In this document: positions 47,945-58,886 of the stretch, in pieces
Layout: each line of letters begins with the position of its first letter
Numbering within the stretch: the first letter of the stretch is position 1
Source of the DNA: Sapria himalayana
Taxonomy: Eukaryota > Streptophyta > Magnoliopsida > Malpighiales > Rafflesiaceae
Assembly (NCBI GenBank): GCA_029783825.1
Contig: JAREIK010000781.1
Location: 248,001 to 312,000, forward strand
Reading direction: 5' to 3'
Length of the DNA: 64,000 nt
Notes under the pieces: generated by a model
What the model was told of the DNA's origin: nothing
The model's database searches: none
Seen by the model: the letters and a program-made list of their open reading frames with translations, nothing else
Position numbers and translations under genes: made by a program

Positions 47945-47988
47945 GGAGGGAGAGGGAAAGAGGAGGAGAGGGAGATAGAGAGAGAGAG

Positions 47989-50900
47989 ATGAACAAGGAG
48001 CAAATCGGGATCGTAAAGGCTTGGGAAGCAACCGTAAGGAAATCGCAAGCAGTGACCAAGAGACGAAGCAGTAGTATATTCGGAACGATGATGTCGGCAG
48101 CAGTAGCTCACGTGGATGACGAAGACGACGACGACGACGATCTTTCTTCATCCACAGAATCGCTCCATCACGCAGAGAGAGTCCTCTCCAATGGCGATTT
48201 CTACACCGGTCAATGGCTAGAATCGCTGCCTCACGGCCACGGAAAGTACCTCTGGGTCGATGGATGTATGTATGTAGGAGAATGGCATGGAGGGAAGACG
48301 AAGGGGAAGGGAAAGTTCAGCTGGCCAACTGGGGCAACTTACGAGGGCGATTTTAAGAACGGATACATGGACGGCAGTGGAACGTACACAGATTCTTCCG
48401 GTGACACTTACAGAGGCAGCTGGATTATGAATCTGAAACATGGAAGAGGAATAAAAAGCTACGTTAATGGCGATTGCTACGAGGGGGAGTGGAGAAGAGG
48501 GGTGCAGGAAGGGCAAGGAAGATACCAATGGAAGAAAGGGAATCATTACACAGGGGGGTGGAAGCATGGATTGATGGATGGCATCGGAACGATGATATGG
48601 GGGAATGGGAACCGATATGATGGGTGCTGGGAGAAAGGGCTGCCTAAAGGAAATGGAACTTTTAGGTGGTCCGACGGGAGCTTTTACGTTGGAGTCTGGA
48701 GCAAAGATCCTGAAGAACAAAACGGAACTTATTATCCATCTGGTTCTCTGTCAGAGAACCTGGAATGGAATCCGCAGGAGGTGTTCTTGGTGGATTTAAG
48801 TGATTGCAAGGTATCAGCAGGAGAAAAAGTATCAATTCTGCCATCGCAGAAGATGCTGAGCTGCCCAGGAATTCACGATCATGGCGGTCTTCTCAAGCCG
48901 GCCAAACTGTCGACGAACAATTATCGCTCCGTTTCATTCGACGGCAACGAGATCGATGGAGAAGAAGCATTTGACAATGTTCAGGCAGGCGATTTCGATT
49001 CAAGAACGAACAGAATGAGGATTCAACCTGGAAAGAAGCAAGGAGAAACCATATCCAAAGGCCACAAGAACTATGAGCTCATGCTTAATCTTCAACTCGG
49101 AATTAGGTATTCAATCTTCCTTAATACTCTGTTTTTTCTGTTCGACGATTCTTCTCCAGCTCTGCTAATCTGTAAAAGTAAAAAAAAAAAAAAACAGGCA
49201 TTCGGTTGGTCGGCCTGCACCTGCAATTTCTCTAGATTTGAAGGCGTCGGCCTTTGATCCAAAAGAAAAACTGTGGACAAAATTTCCTCCGGAAGGATCG
49301 AAGCACACGCCGCCTCATCAATCTTGTGATTTTAGATGGAAAGATTACTGCCCGGTAGTTTTCAGGTTAGAAGAAGGCTCCTGAGTTTTTTGCAGACCAA
49401 TCATGGCTGCTGTCCTGCTCAAACAATGGCCCAGGAAGTTAATCGCATATTCATCGTTCACCTCATTTCAGGACGCTCAGGAAACTGTTCAATGTGGATG
49501 CAGCAGATTACATGGTGTCGATCTGCGGGAACGATGCGCTCAGAGAGCTCTCTTCACCTGGGAAAAGCGGAAGTTTCTTTTACCTGACCAACGATGATCG
49601 TTACATGATCAAAACGGTGAAGAAGGCAGAAGTAAAAGTCAGTATTCAGTATCACTCACCCCCTCTTCTTCCTCCTCCTCGATGTGTTGCTTTCTGATTC
49701 GAACCAGAGTTCTTGATGCATCATTACGTGATTGCAGGTGCTGTCGAGGATGCTGCCGGCGTATTATAATCATGTTCGCGCTTTCGAGAACACGCTCGTC
49801 ACTAAGTTTTATGGTCTCCACTGTGTTAGATTGACAGGACCGAACCAGAAGAAGGTAACGTCTAGTTGCCAAGTTGTTGTTGTTGTTGTGTGTCTGGATT
49901 TCTCTGTGTTCATCATGGAAAGCTCATCTCTCTTCTGTCGCCATTAAAAAAAACAAAAAAAAAGGTGAGGTTTGTGATCATGGGGAATCTTTTCTGCTCC
50001 GAGTATGCGATTCACAGGCGATTTGATCTGAAAGGTTCTTCCCATGGTCGGACTACTGCCAAGCCTGAGTCCGAGATCGATCCGACCACCACTCTCAAGG
50101 ATCTCGATCTCAACCTCATTTTCAGACTGCAAAAATCATGGTTCTTAGAGTTCTTCAGGTCACAATTTCTCCATTGATTTTGTTTCATCTCGTACTTGCT
50201 GCTTTCAGTTCAAGAAGATTCATTCAGATCCTTTGCTTTAGAGTTCTAACTCCAAGCATCTTCTGATTCTTCCAGGCAAGTTGATAGAGATTGCGATTTT
50301 CTCGAGCAGGAGAGAATTATGGATTACAGTCTTCTTGTCGGCCTCCATTTTCGCGGAGCTTCGTTCAGGGACGTCGTGCTGACTCCTCGTTCTCCCGGCG
50401 CACGAACGCCTGCCGGACCCTGCACGCCTAGTTATTCTCCGATCATATCTCATGCTCAGTCCAACTAGTTCCTGTTTGAGAATCTGTTCTCGGCTAACCG
50501 GTGGAATTCTCGTTGCAGGAATTCGCGATGCCGATGATGAATTTGGTGCGCCAAGGATTTCTAGGGTTGATATGGACCAGCTGTTCCTCGATCCGACCAG
50601 GTGAATTTCAACGGCGTGCTGTTTGTGAATCTAACCATCAGAGCTGCAATTTCTCCTCTGCGTCGCCAGCTCCATCGTTTTTTTTTTCTTTTCAATTTTC
50701 TTCTGAATTTGCTGTAGGTGGGCCTCGATTAAGCTGGGCGTGAACATGCCGGCGAGAGCGGAGAAGACGATGAGAAAAAGCGACTGCGAAGCGCAGCTGA
50801 TCGGAGAGCCGACCGGAGAATCATACGAAGTAATTCTGTTCTTCGGCATCATCGACATTCTCCAAGACTACGACATAAGCAAAAAGCTAGAACACGCGTA

Positions 50901-51006
50901 CAAATCGATGCAGTATGATCCGACCTCGATCTCCGCCGTCGATCCGAAACAGTACTCCAGGCGCTTCCGCGATTTCATCTTCAGAGTTTTTGCAGAAGAC
51001 GCGTGA
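47989..51006 (+). CDS. PIP5K: phosphatidylinositol 4-phosphate 5-kinase (MORN-repeat type)
   Basis: The enzyme phosphorylates PI4P to PI(4,5)P2 at the plasma membrane. My model has eight exons: 47989-49106, 49198-49365, 49472-49637, 49738-49854, 49965-50158, 50276-50430, 50519-50600 and 50718-51006, all with GT-AG introns and consistent phase, giving 762 residues, normal for this plant subfamily. An acidic run lies at about 43-51. Eight MORN repeats follow (about 71-253, the last degenerate). The kinase domain has GKSGS at 459, a catalytic-type Lys at 476 (MIKT), MDYSLL at 603, [10 protein letters not shown] at 710 and the activation segment [12 protein letters not shown] at 739. The start is the first in-frame ATG and gives the family N-terminus ([20 protein letters not shown]). 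It resembles Arabidopsis PIP5K4/5/6. Exon 6's donor (GTTATT) is weak; another at 50389 is possible. Confidence 0.93.
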
Positions 51007-52097
51007 AAGACGACGAAGAGTAACGGAGGCGCCAACTTCGTCTTCAACCTTTGGAATCGCTTGTGCCACGCTGCCTGCCCTCGCCCATCGCAAGTCACCG
51101 GCGGCGTCTTCTGGTAGCCGGAGATAGAAGAAATGCAGAAAATTCATTAGTTCACAGTTTTGGAGGTGAATTTTCTTGCTCGGCTCCTCGTCCACCCTCG
51201 CATAGAACATAGTTTAACAGAAAAGAAAAAAAAAAAAAACTAGATCTCTCGTCCTTACGTCTCCTGTAAATGAGTTTCACCAGGTGTGTTCCACTCCTCA
51301 GCATGATTCTTTTCGAAGCTAAATTATTAGTGTTGAAGATTTCAATTGGCACAGCAACAATCATCATCTTCCATTTTTGTAACTGATTGAAAAACCATTG
51401 CTGGATCTTCATCCTCCTGCTGCAATCTTCATTTCCTGTTTTCAGCCATTAGATTTTGCAATAACGATGGTTTTGTCAACTATGCGCAACATATTTGAAA
51501 TTTACGAATCCAAACATCTGGAAGTTAAAGAAGGTAGTACCAACAAACGAACTCAAAATAATTGAGAGTTAGCGGGCTCCCGTCTTTTATACAGAGTATC
51601 AAAAATGACTTTTCATGCCCCTCACTACATTTATATACATATGATTGTGTATGTATATATATATGTAGATATCTACACACATATATATATATATATGTAT
51701 GTATATCTACATATGTAGATAAAACTATATATGCATTCGTATATATGTATTTCTGTATCAATATGTACACAAATTTTGAAATAGATATGAATATATATAT
51801 GCATATATAATATGTATACAGGTGTATGCATATGTGCACGTATATGTATATATGCCTATGTATATGCACGTGTGTATATACTTGCATTTATATTTTAATT
51901 AAATTACGTTAATATATTAATTCAATATCACCATAGCAATTATGCTAAATAAATATTAAAATTAAATTTTATTTTCGCTCGCTTTTTTCCGTACAACTAG
52001 AAGTTGATTAAAGTTTAAAACGGGTCAGACTCGGCTCAGGCGGGCAGCGGAAAACAGCCGGGTCGAAGGTTACCTGGCTCACTGGAGGCGCCTTGTC
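51007..52097. other. 3' flank of PIP5K and upstream of the PPR gene
   Basis: The first about 450 bases are probably the PIP5K 3' untranslated region and flank; no classic AATAAA is obvious. TA/TG microsatellites follow (51645-51890). About 80 bases before the PPR start the DNA becomes GC-rich (CGGGTCAGACTCGG, GGCGGGCAGCGG), a likely promoter-proximal region. The minus-strand frame at 51525-51887 is repeat translation. Confidence 0.5.
51645..51890. repeat. TA/TATG microsatellite with palindromic GTAGATATCTAC
   Basis: Mixed TATATG, TATGTA and GTAGATA units. It reads as YIYI-type frames on both strands, which are not genes. Confidence 0.8.
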
Positions 52098-53720
52098 ATG
52101 AGTTACTCTGTCTCTATCGCAGGTTCCAGTTTGAAATCCACGAGCCTAACTAGATCGTCGTCTCCTTCATTGATTTCTCCATGGCAAATCTACGGTTCCG
52201 CTACCGTCCGCCATGTTCACCCTGAAGACCTTAATCCAAATGTAATTAGACCAGAAACCACACCTTTCTTGTTGGACACGGCATCATCCTGTGCTGGATC
52301 ATCAGATATCGATGCAGATAACCTGTTTGATAGAATTCACGACCTGGATGTGGTATCCGCGACGTATATAATTGGCCAATTTGCCAGCCGACGCCATTTT
52401 AAATGTGCCATCCATTTGTTCTCCAAGATGTTTTCATTGAATATCAGGCCTAGTGAGTACACGTTTGGGACTGTAATTCCGGGCTCTACCGCACTAGGAG
52501 ATCTTAGGTTGGGGAGGGGCTTTCATGGGTATGTGATACAGATGGGTTATAGCTCATCGGTGTTCGTGGGTAGTGCTGTTCTAGATGTCTACGGGAAGTT
52601 GGGTTCGATCGAGGAAGCGAGAAGAGCTTTCGAGGACATTAAGAACCCTAATGTTGTTTCACACACAACTCTAATAAATGGGTACTTGAAGAAAGGAATG
52701 GTGGAGGACGCTCTGTGCCTGTTCGAGAAAATGCCTCAGAGAAATACGGTTTCGTGGAATTCGATGATTTGTGGATACAGCCAGATGGGTTTCAACGAGG
52801 AGGCTGTAAATCTTTTCGTGAAGATGATGAGAGCTGGGTTATCGCCAACTGAATCAACATTCCCTTCCGCCATTATTGCAGCTGCTAATATAGCTTCGAT
52901 TGGATTGGGAAGAGGGTTGCACGCTTGCGTTCTTAAGTTGTTAACTAACTTCAACGCTTTCGTGAGTAATTCTCTCATCAGCTTCTATTCAAAATGCGGA
53001 AGCATGGATGACGCTCTCCTAGTTTTCGACAGAATGACTGAAAGAGATGTTATCTCATACAACGCCATGATATGCGGATTCGCACAGAACGGGAAGGGAA
53101 CCGATGCGATTGCGCTTTACGAGAGCATGAAGACGACGACGACCATCAGACCAAACGGCGTTACTCTTCTGGGCTTGTTATGGGCTTGCACTCACGCTGG
53201 TCTGGTAGAAACCGGCTACTCGTATTTCCACAGAGCAAAACACGAGCAGCCGGAATTGTTAGCCCCCAATCACTATGCTTGCTTTGTGGATTTGCTCTCC
53301 CGCTGTGGCCGTTTCAATGAAGCGATGAAGTTCTTAGATAAGTTGCCATTCGATCCGGGAATTGGGTTTTGGAAGGCATTGCTTGGTGGCTGCCATGTTC
53401 ACTCAAATGTGGAATTGGGCGAGTTGGCCGCGAAGAAAATCTTGGAATTGGACCCCATCGACTCTTCTTCCTACGTGATGCTATCAAATGCACATTCCGC
53501 AGCTGCTAGATGGCAGAATGTGTTAATGGTGCGCAGAGAGATGAGGGAGAAGGGGATGAAGAGAATTACTGGTTGCAGCTGGATCGAAGTTAGTAGCCAA
53601 GTTCGCGTTTTTGTTAGTGGCGCTGGTGGTGCCCATAGGGATGCAATTTCTTCTGTTTTGAACTTTTTCATTGAGCATTTAAGAGAAATGGAAACTTCAA
53701 GATTCTTCGTCGAGTACTAA
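52098..53720 (+). CDS. pentatricopeptide repeat protein, PLS class, E subgroup
   Basis: An intronless 540-residue frame. PPR proteins of this class bind single-stranded RNA in mitochondria or plastids and act in editing or processing. The first about 60 residues are rich in Ser/Arg with few acidic residues, as in an organelle transit peptide. About ten PPR motifs run from about 85 to 422 (for example SHTTLINGYLKKGMVEDAL, VSWNSMICGYSQMGFNEEA, VISYNAMICGFAQNGKGTDA), followed by an E-type motif (FWKALLGGCHVHSNVELGEL to GCSWIEVSSQVRVFVSG, about 424-507). There is no DYW deaminase domain. Order and wording match, from memory, the Arabidopsis protein At5g42450 (annotated mitochondrial), so it is probably its orthologue; the RNA target is unknown. 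It sits 1.1 kb downstream of PIP5K on the same strand. Confidence 0.9.
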   Translation: MSYSVSIAGSSLKSTSLTRSSSPSLISPWQIYGSATVRHVHPEDLNPNVIRPETTPFLLDTASSCAGSSDIDADNLFDRIHDLDVVSATYIIGQFASRRHFKCAIHLFSKMFSLNIRPSEYTFGTVIPGSTALGDLRLGRGFHGYVIQMGYSSSVFVGSAVLDVYGKLGSIEEARRAFEDIKNPNVVSHTTLINGYLKKGMVEDALCLFEKMPQRNTVSWNSMICGYSQMGFNEEAVNLFVKMMRAGLSPTESTFPSAIIAAANIASIGLGRGLHACVLKLLTNFNAFVSNSLISFYSKCGSMDDALLVFDRMTERDVISYNAMICGFAQNGKGTDAIALYESMKTTTTIRPNGVTLLGLLWACTHAGLVETGYSYFHRAKHEQPELLAPNHYACFVDLLSRCGRFNEAMKFLDKLPFDPGIGFWKALLGGCHVHSNVELGELAAKKILELDPIDSSSYVMLSNAHSAAARWQNVLMVRREMREKGMKRITGCSWIEVSSQVRVFVSGAGGAHRDAISSVLNFFIEHLREMETSRFFVEY

Positions 53721-53819
53721 ACGTTTCTCCTACATCACTCTTCATCCTCCATCATGCTTTCTATTGTATACTTTATCCACCCACAACCCATCATTGCTTA
53801 TTCACGAATACATTATATG

Positions 53820-53831
<12 letters not shown>

Positions 53832-53869
<38 letters not shown>
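53832..53869. repeat. (TG)n microsatellite
   Basis: About 18 TG units, flanked by TATATATA/TATGTATG. Confidence 0.95.
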
Positions 53870-53872
<3 letters not shown>

Positions 53873-54239
53873 ATATATATATGTATGTATGTATGTATAA
53901 ATGTATATAATGTACATATATTATATAAACAAATATACAATGTATTATACATATAATGTATTAAACTTATTATACATATAAATGTATTATACATATAATT
54001 CTATTATGCATATATATTATACATATATACATTTATATGTATTATACATATAGCGTATTAAAATTATAAACGTCTATCAACTTACAAACTTATATATGTT
54101 TATACATTTAAATTTTAAACATATATAACCATTTACATGAAATAAAATCAATTATAATTCTATAAATAATTTAAGTTAATTAGTTTAATAAACATATAAA
54201 GGCACACACACACACACACACATATGGTTAGATGTATGG

Positions 54240-54240
<1 letters not shown>

Positions 54241-54284
<44 letters not shown>
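54241..54284. repeat. (TA)22 microsatellite
   Basis: Uninterrupted TA run. Confidence 0.95.
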
Positions 54285-54286
<2 letters not shown>

Positions 54287-54420
54287 CATTTATAAATATA
54301 TACTATTATTTGGCCCATATACGTGTTATTGATATGGTCTAAGACAATGGTGCAATTATTATTACTTTTGTATTTTAATAATTAAAAAGATATTTTGGTT
54401 ATCATCTTATATTTCTAATT

Positions 54421-55803
54421 TGATAATTTACTTCATTGATAGTTGAATCCACTCATGATCAACAAATGCGTGACTTGATAGTAGAACCTTAGACTTGATA
54501 TGGAATACAATTCTAAATTGTCTAAGATCATTTATTATTGATAGAGAAATAACGAATTAAGATTAGTATGATGTGTGACTGATGATCATATTCTACTGAT
54601 CAAAGACATGTGACATTACGTCAACTCATAAGTAAATGTCAATAAATATTGTACTAGATGATCCACCATGATAATACCAGATGAATTATAAGTCATATAA
54701 GTATTTCTCAGCATAATAATATTTTCTTTATATCCTTTGACCTAGCCCCACCATGGGTCTTTATTATTGGTTCATATGGATATTGAGAAATTACATTATT
54801 GAACTTTACAAGAGTGACTCAGTTTATATCTTATGGTCAATTAGGATATCGAGACAAGGTGACCACGAAATATATTATTGAATATGTTATGTCGAACTAT
54901 TGGCATCCATATGATTCGAGTAGTCATGATATTTTGCTAGAGATTGCTTATGATCAGTGAGCTCAACATAGGTTTTTAACCCACTACCAATTTTATGTGG
55001 ACTTGCATGATTACACACAAAGAATGAATTAGAAACTAATCATTGAGCTTAAAATTTATATTTAAGATGCAAGAGATCCTCATTTAATGAAATGAAGATT
55101 ATCTATTTTAAATACAAAGAGAGAGGACGAGGATTTTCAAATAGATTCAACCTTGTGCTAGCACACTCATCTCCCTTGGTTTCCATGAGGGTTTATTTCT
55201 GTGGATGTCGGATGACTGTAGAGGGTTTAGCATCCATGTCGTGCCTTCTAGTTCAGCAAAGAGGCTTAGTCACACCCACACACACACACACCCACATGCT
55301 GTGTCTATTTGAATTTCTGTCTATCTATCTATTGGTCTATCTATCTATCTATCGGTTTATCTATTGGTCTATTTGTCTGTTTATCTGTCTGTCTATTCGT
55401 CTGTTTATCTGTCTGTCTATTCGTCTGTCTATTTGACTATTTATCTTTCTATCTATCTATGTATCTATTTGTCTGTTTATCTATTTATTTATCTGTCTGT
55501 TTATCTATTTGTTTGTTTATTTATTTGTTTATCTATTTGTTTTTTTATCAGTCTGTCTATCTCTATGTCTATATGTCAGTCTATCTATATTGTCTATCTG
55601 TTTGTCTATCTGTATGTTTATCATGTCTGTCATTCTATGTATCTATCTGTCTATCTATCTGTCTATCTATTTGTCTATCAATCTGTATGTGTATCTTTCT
55701 GTCTATCTATTTGTTTATCTGTCTATCTACCTGCCAATCTGTCTGTCTATATATATATATATATATATATATCTGTTTATCTATTTGTCTCTCAATCTGT
55801 CTG

Positions 55804-55834
<31 letters not shown>

Positions 55835-56153
55835 ATATGTCTGTCTATTTGACTGCCTATCTGTCTGTCTATTTATTTATCTATCAATGTGTCTAATTTT
55901 TTGTCTATCTAGCTATCTATCTGTCTATATGTCTGTCTATTCGTCTGTTTATCCGTCTGTTTATCCGTCTGTCTTTGTTTATCTATCTATTTATCTTTTT
56001 GTCTATCAATCTGCCTAATTGTCTCACCTACCTGTAATTAATTTTATTGAATCATCTAATCGAATCACATAGATCCTTCCTTGAGTTAAAAGATGTTAAA
56101 TTTTTTTATTCCGTTGTACATATATGCTTAATTTTCCCCAAGAAAAGTCAACA
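54421..56153 (+). repeat. copia 5' LTR, enlarged by a tetranucleotide repeat
   Basis: Starts near TGATAATTTACTTC and ends CAACA at 56153, just before the primer binding site. Blocks shared with the 3' LTR in the same order include CCACTCATGATCA, TTATTATTGATAGAGAAATAA, TGATCATATTCTACT, TTTGACCTAGC, GAGAGAGGAC, TAGATTCAACCTTGT and GATCCTTCCTT. It is about 550 bp longer than the 3' LTR because of the repeat at 55315-56030. The exact start is uncertain. Confidence 0.7.
55315..56030. repeat. TCTA/TCTG tetranucleotide repeat, about 700 bp
   Basis: Nearly continuous four-base units TCTA, TCTG and TCTT with interspersed TTTA/TTTG, interrupted by a short TATATA run near 55750-55770. Because four-base units without stops read open in every plus frame, all three frames are open for 160-195 codons (ICLSVYLS-like text). 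These are artefacts. It lies in the 5' LTR; the 3' LTR has no such repeat. Confidence 0.95.
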
Positions 56154-56154
56154 A

Positions 56155-56170
56155 TGGTATCATAGGAACT
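56155..56170 (+). other. primer binding site (initiator tRNA-Met type)
   Basis: TGGTATCATAGGAACT starts one base after the 5' LTR terminus CAACA. The common copia site is TGGTATCAGAGC, so most bases are kept. Confidence 0.7.
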
Positions 56171-56514
56171 TGTGATCTGATATATAACTCTATAAAAGAT
56201 GGTATAGTTCATTAAATAATGTGTATCACATCTTTATGTGCAAATAATGTGTATGATTAGTATAGTTCATTAAAGGTTATGTCTTTAAGGATAATTGATG
56301 CATACGAACATATATAATACTATAATCACAAAGAACAACTATGCTATATTAAAGGGTGTTATCTAATTAACATGATCTCATATTTAGTATACGAGCAATA
56401 TTTTTGGCAGTTGATAACTATGATGGAGAAAGTTGTCATGACAAAAATAATGGAATGGCAAAATAGAGGGTATTTCCCTTGGAAACCTAGGAGATTTCAT
56501 TGTATTGGTCCGAT

Positions 56515-56516
<2 letters not shown>

Positions 56517-56563
<47 letters not shown>
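56517..56563. repeat. (TAA)n microsatellite
   Basis: About 15 TAA units at the head of the minisatellite that follows. A shorter TTA run recurs at 56644-56676 within its first unit. Confidence 0.9.
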
Positions 56564-56564
<1 letters not shown>

Positions 56565-57030
56565 TTTAGGGTATATCAATTTGAATGAATGAGATATTTA
56601 ATTATTTGTGTATTATGATACATATACCTTAACTATTACTATTTATATTATTATTATTATTATTATTATTATTATCAATGAATTTAAGTTTGCTGAATTA
56701 CACAAGATTATTAATAACATTAATAAGAACTATTTTAGGTGTATTAATATAATAAATATAATACTTAATTATTTGTGAATTATGATACATATAGCATAAC
56801 CATTATTATTTATTATTATTAATGGTGAATTTATGTTCAATAAACTACACAAGAATTATTAATAATATTAACAATAAACATTTTAGGGTCTATCAAATTT
56901 AAATAAATGGAACATTTAATTGTTTGTGTATCATGATACACATCCCCTATTTATTATTATTTATTTTTATTAATGATAAATTCATGTTTAATGAATTATA
57001 CAATATTTATTGACATAGTTATTGTGCATT
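56564..57030. repeat. minisatellite, three units of about 150-169 bp
   Basis: Units begin TTTTAGGGTATATCAA (56564), TTTTAGGTGTATTAAT (56733) and TTTTAGGGTCTATCAA (56881). Each goes on with ATTTAATTRTTTGTG, ATTATGATACATAT or similar, a TTA-rich spacer, GAATTTATGTTCAATRAA-like text and ACACAAGAATTATTAATA-like text. Unit 1 is longer because its TTA run expanded. It lies in the copia untranslated leader. Confidence 0.8.
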
Positions 57031-57739
57031 TAATAGGTATGATGCATAGCATGACCCTTAAACCAATGTGAATATTTGATTTAAATGTTTATTTATTTTA
57101 AAGTATTTTGGGGTGCGTAATTCAAAGAACACTTAAGTGTTCTTTTTTTTTATTTGATGGTATGATAGATGATTAGCTATAATTATTCATGTGATGATAG
57201 TAGAATTTAAAATATAAATTAAATCCCTTACTAGAAATTAAGTCATAAAATAATTGTGACTTAATTTCATTGTGATGTCCCATGGGATATGTAATCCATC
57301 TTAGTAAGGAATGAAGAATAATTGTGATGCCCATTTGTATATGAGTTTGGTGGACACAACAAGATTATCAAAACAACTGTGGATCTGGATGTAGGGTATT
57401 GATGAGATTTCTCTTATTTCATATGATTGTCATGTCCCATGGGATGGGAATCCAGGAATTGCATAAGTTACAACTGGTAAATTGTTATCTACCTAAATAA
57501 CCATACTCTGGGCAATAAGCCAAAGCTTATTTAGAGTTTGGTGAAATATGAGTCTTAGCTACTAAAGTCTCAATTATCAAAATTATCCAATTAATACAAA
57601 AGGATTGCCTACTTGCTAATATTTAGTGAGAGTTTTTTCTGACTCTTTTATTTAATTCTTGAAATCTTAAAAATATTTTGCATGTGGCTTATAAATAATT
57701 AATGGAAATAAACAATATACCAACTTTATCACCGTGATC

Positions 57740-58870
57740 AGTCCTTGAGAATGACAAACTCAATGGGACTAGCTTCTTAGACTAGCATAGAAAAATAAGA
57801 AATATTCTAATGCAAGAAAGGAGGTTGCATGTCCTAGTTGAGCATATTAATGAAAAACATGTAGCAAATACCCATAGGGCTCAAAAGAATACTTATATAA
57901 TAAGCATTAAAATGATTCAGTCAATGTTACATGTCTCATGCTTGCTACCATGAAATTTGAGCTTCAGAAGCAGATAATTGATACGCATGCATTTGCTATG
58001 ATAGGCCATCCCAGAGAAATGTTCTATTAGTAGGCTCGCATTAAGAGGGTTGCTATCATCAAGACATTACTTCCCTACAAAATGTTGCAGGCAACTCAGC
58101 TATCTCTCATGTCCTAAAATTGAAGGGCTACCTAGATTATCTCGAGAAGCTTGGTCTAATGATTAACAAATATTTGACCATCGATAACATTCTCTAATTC
58201 CTACCTGATGGATAGGATGGATTTTTCATGAACTATAATATGCAAAAGATTCCTGAATAGAATAATAAAACTCTTAGTAATGTTCTAATGGTTCAAAAGG
58301 GAAAAAGTAAGGACACAAAATGGAAATGAGCAACAAAAGGTAAGGCCAAGGTTAAAAAGAAGCCCAAGCCCAACAATAATCTTGATACTAGGGGTAAAAG
58401 GCTTGAAACTAAGAAAGCAAAGGAACCAATCAAGGGCCATTGCTTTTTATGCAATAAGCCATGTCTTGAAAAAAAAAGTGCTAACTCTACTTCAAAAGAT
58501 CTGAAAAAGAAGGATAGTGAGATTACATTTTCAAGTATTTTTGTAATAAAAGCTAATTTATCTAGTTCTATTTCATGTGTATTGGATACCAGTTGTGGAT
58601 CTCATATTTATGTGAATGTGCAACATCTCATAAATAGTATATCATTTGCTAAAGACTAGATGAACCTATGAGTATGCAATGGAGCAAGACTATCTACTTT
58701 AGTCTTGGAATTAGATATTTATTATTATGTTCTTGCTATGATATGAATAATATTTCCATTTCATATCTTGACATGATTGGATTTTTTTATTATTAAGAGT
58801 AATACTTTTCCATTTTTATGGTGATATATTTTAAGAGAATGCTCACTTATCAAATAGTCTTTATATCTGA
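57740..58870 (+). pseudogene. copia gag and protease remnant
   Basis: The early gag is broken (shifting frames 57740-58250). From about 58285 a better frame reads LMVQKGKSKDTKWK, then after a stop KGKAKVKKKPKPNNNLDTRG, KGHCFLCNKPCLEKKSA (a decayed zinc knuckle: CxxC kept, the GH replaced) and ISCVLDTSCGSHIYVNVQHL, the protease active-site region where copia proteins have LDTG; here the glycine is serine. Protease-like text continues in broken frames to about 58870 and then meets the 3' LTR. Confidence 0.75.
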
Positions 58871-58886
58871 AACCATGACAATCTAA

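Larger units (their letters stand above)
53721..54420. other. microsatellite-rich intergenic DNA
   Basis: After the PPR stop come (GT)n at 53832-53869, TATG/TTATACATATA repeats at 53870-54060, CA at about 54205-54221, and (TA)22 at 54241-54284. No gene seen. Confidence 0.7.

Noticed and set aside
47902..47988. 29-codon extension of the PIP5K frame upstream of the ATG
   Set aside because: It has no ATG (it starts at TTG) and the family N-terminus begins at 47989.
48217..48720. 167-codon minus-strand frame
   Set aside because: Antisense of the MORN-repeat exon of PIP5K, where repeated codons keep the opposite strand open.
55092..56018. Three overlapping plus-strand frames of 114-195 codons, rich in Leu, Ser, Cys and Tyr
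   Set aside because: They are translations of a TCTA/TCTG tetranucleotide repeat, which is open in all plus frames; they look membrane-like only through composition.
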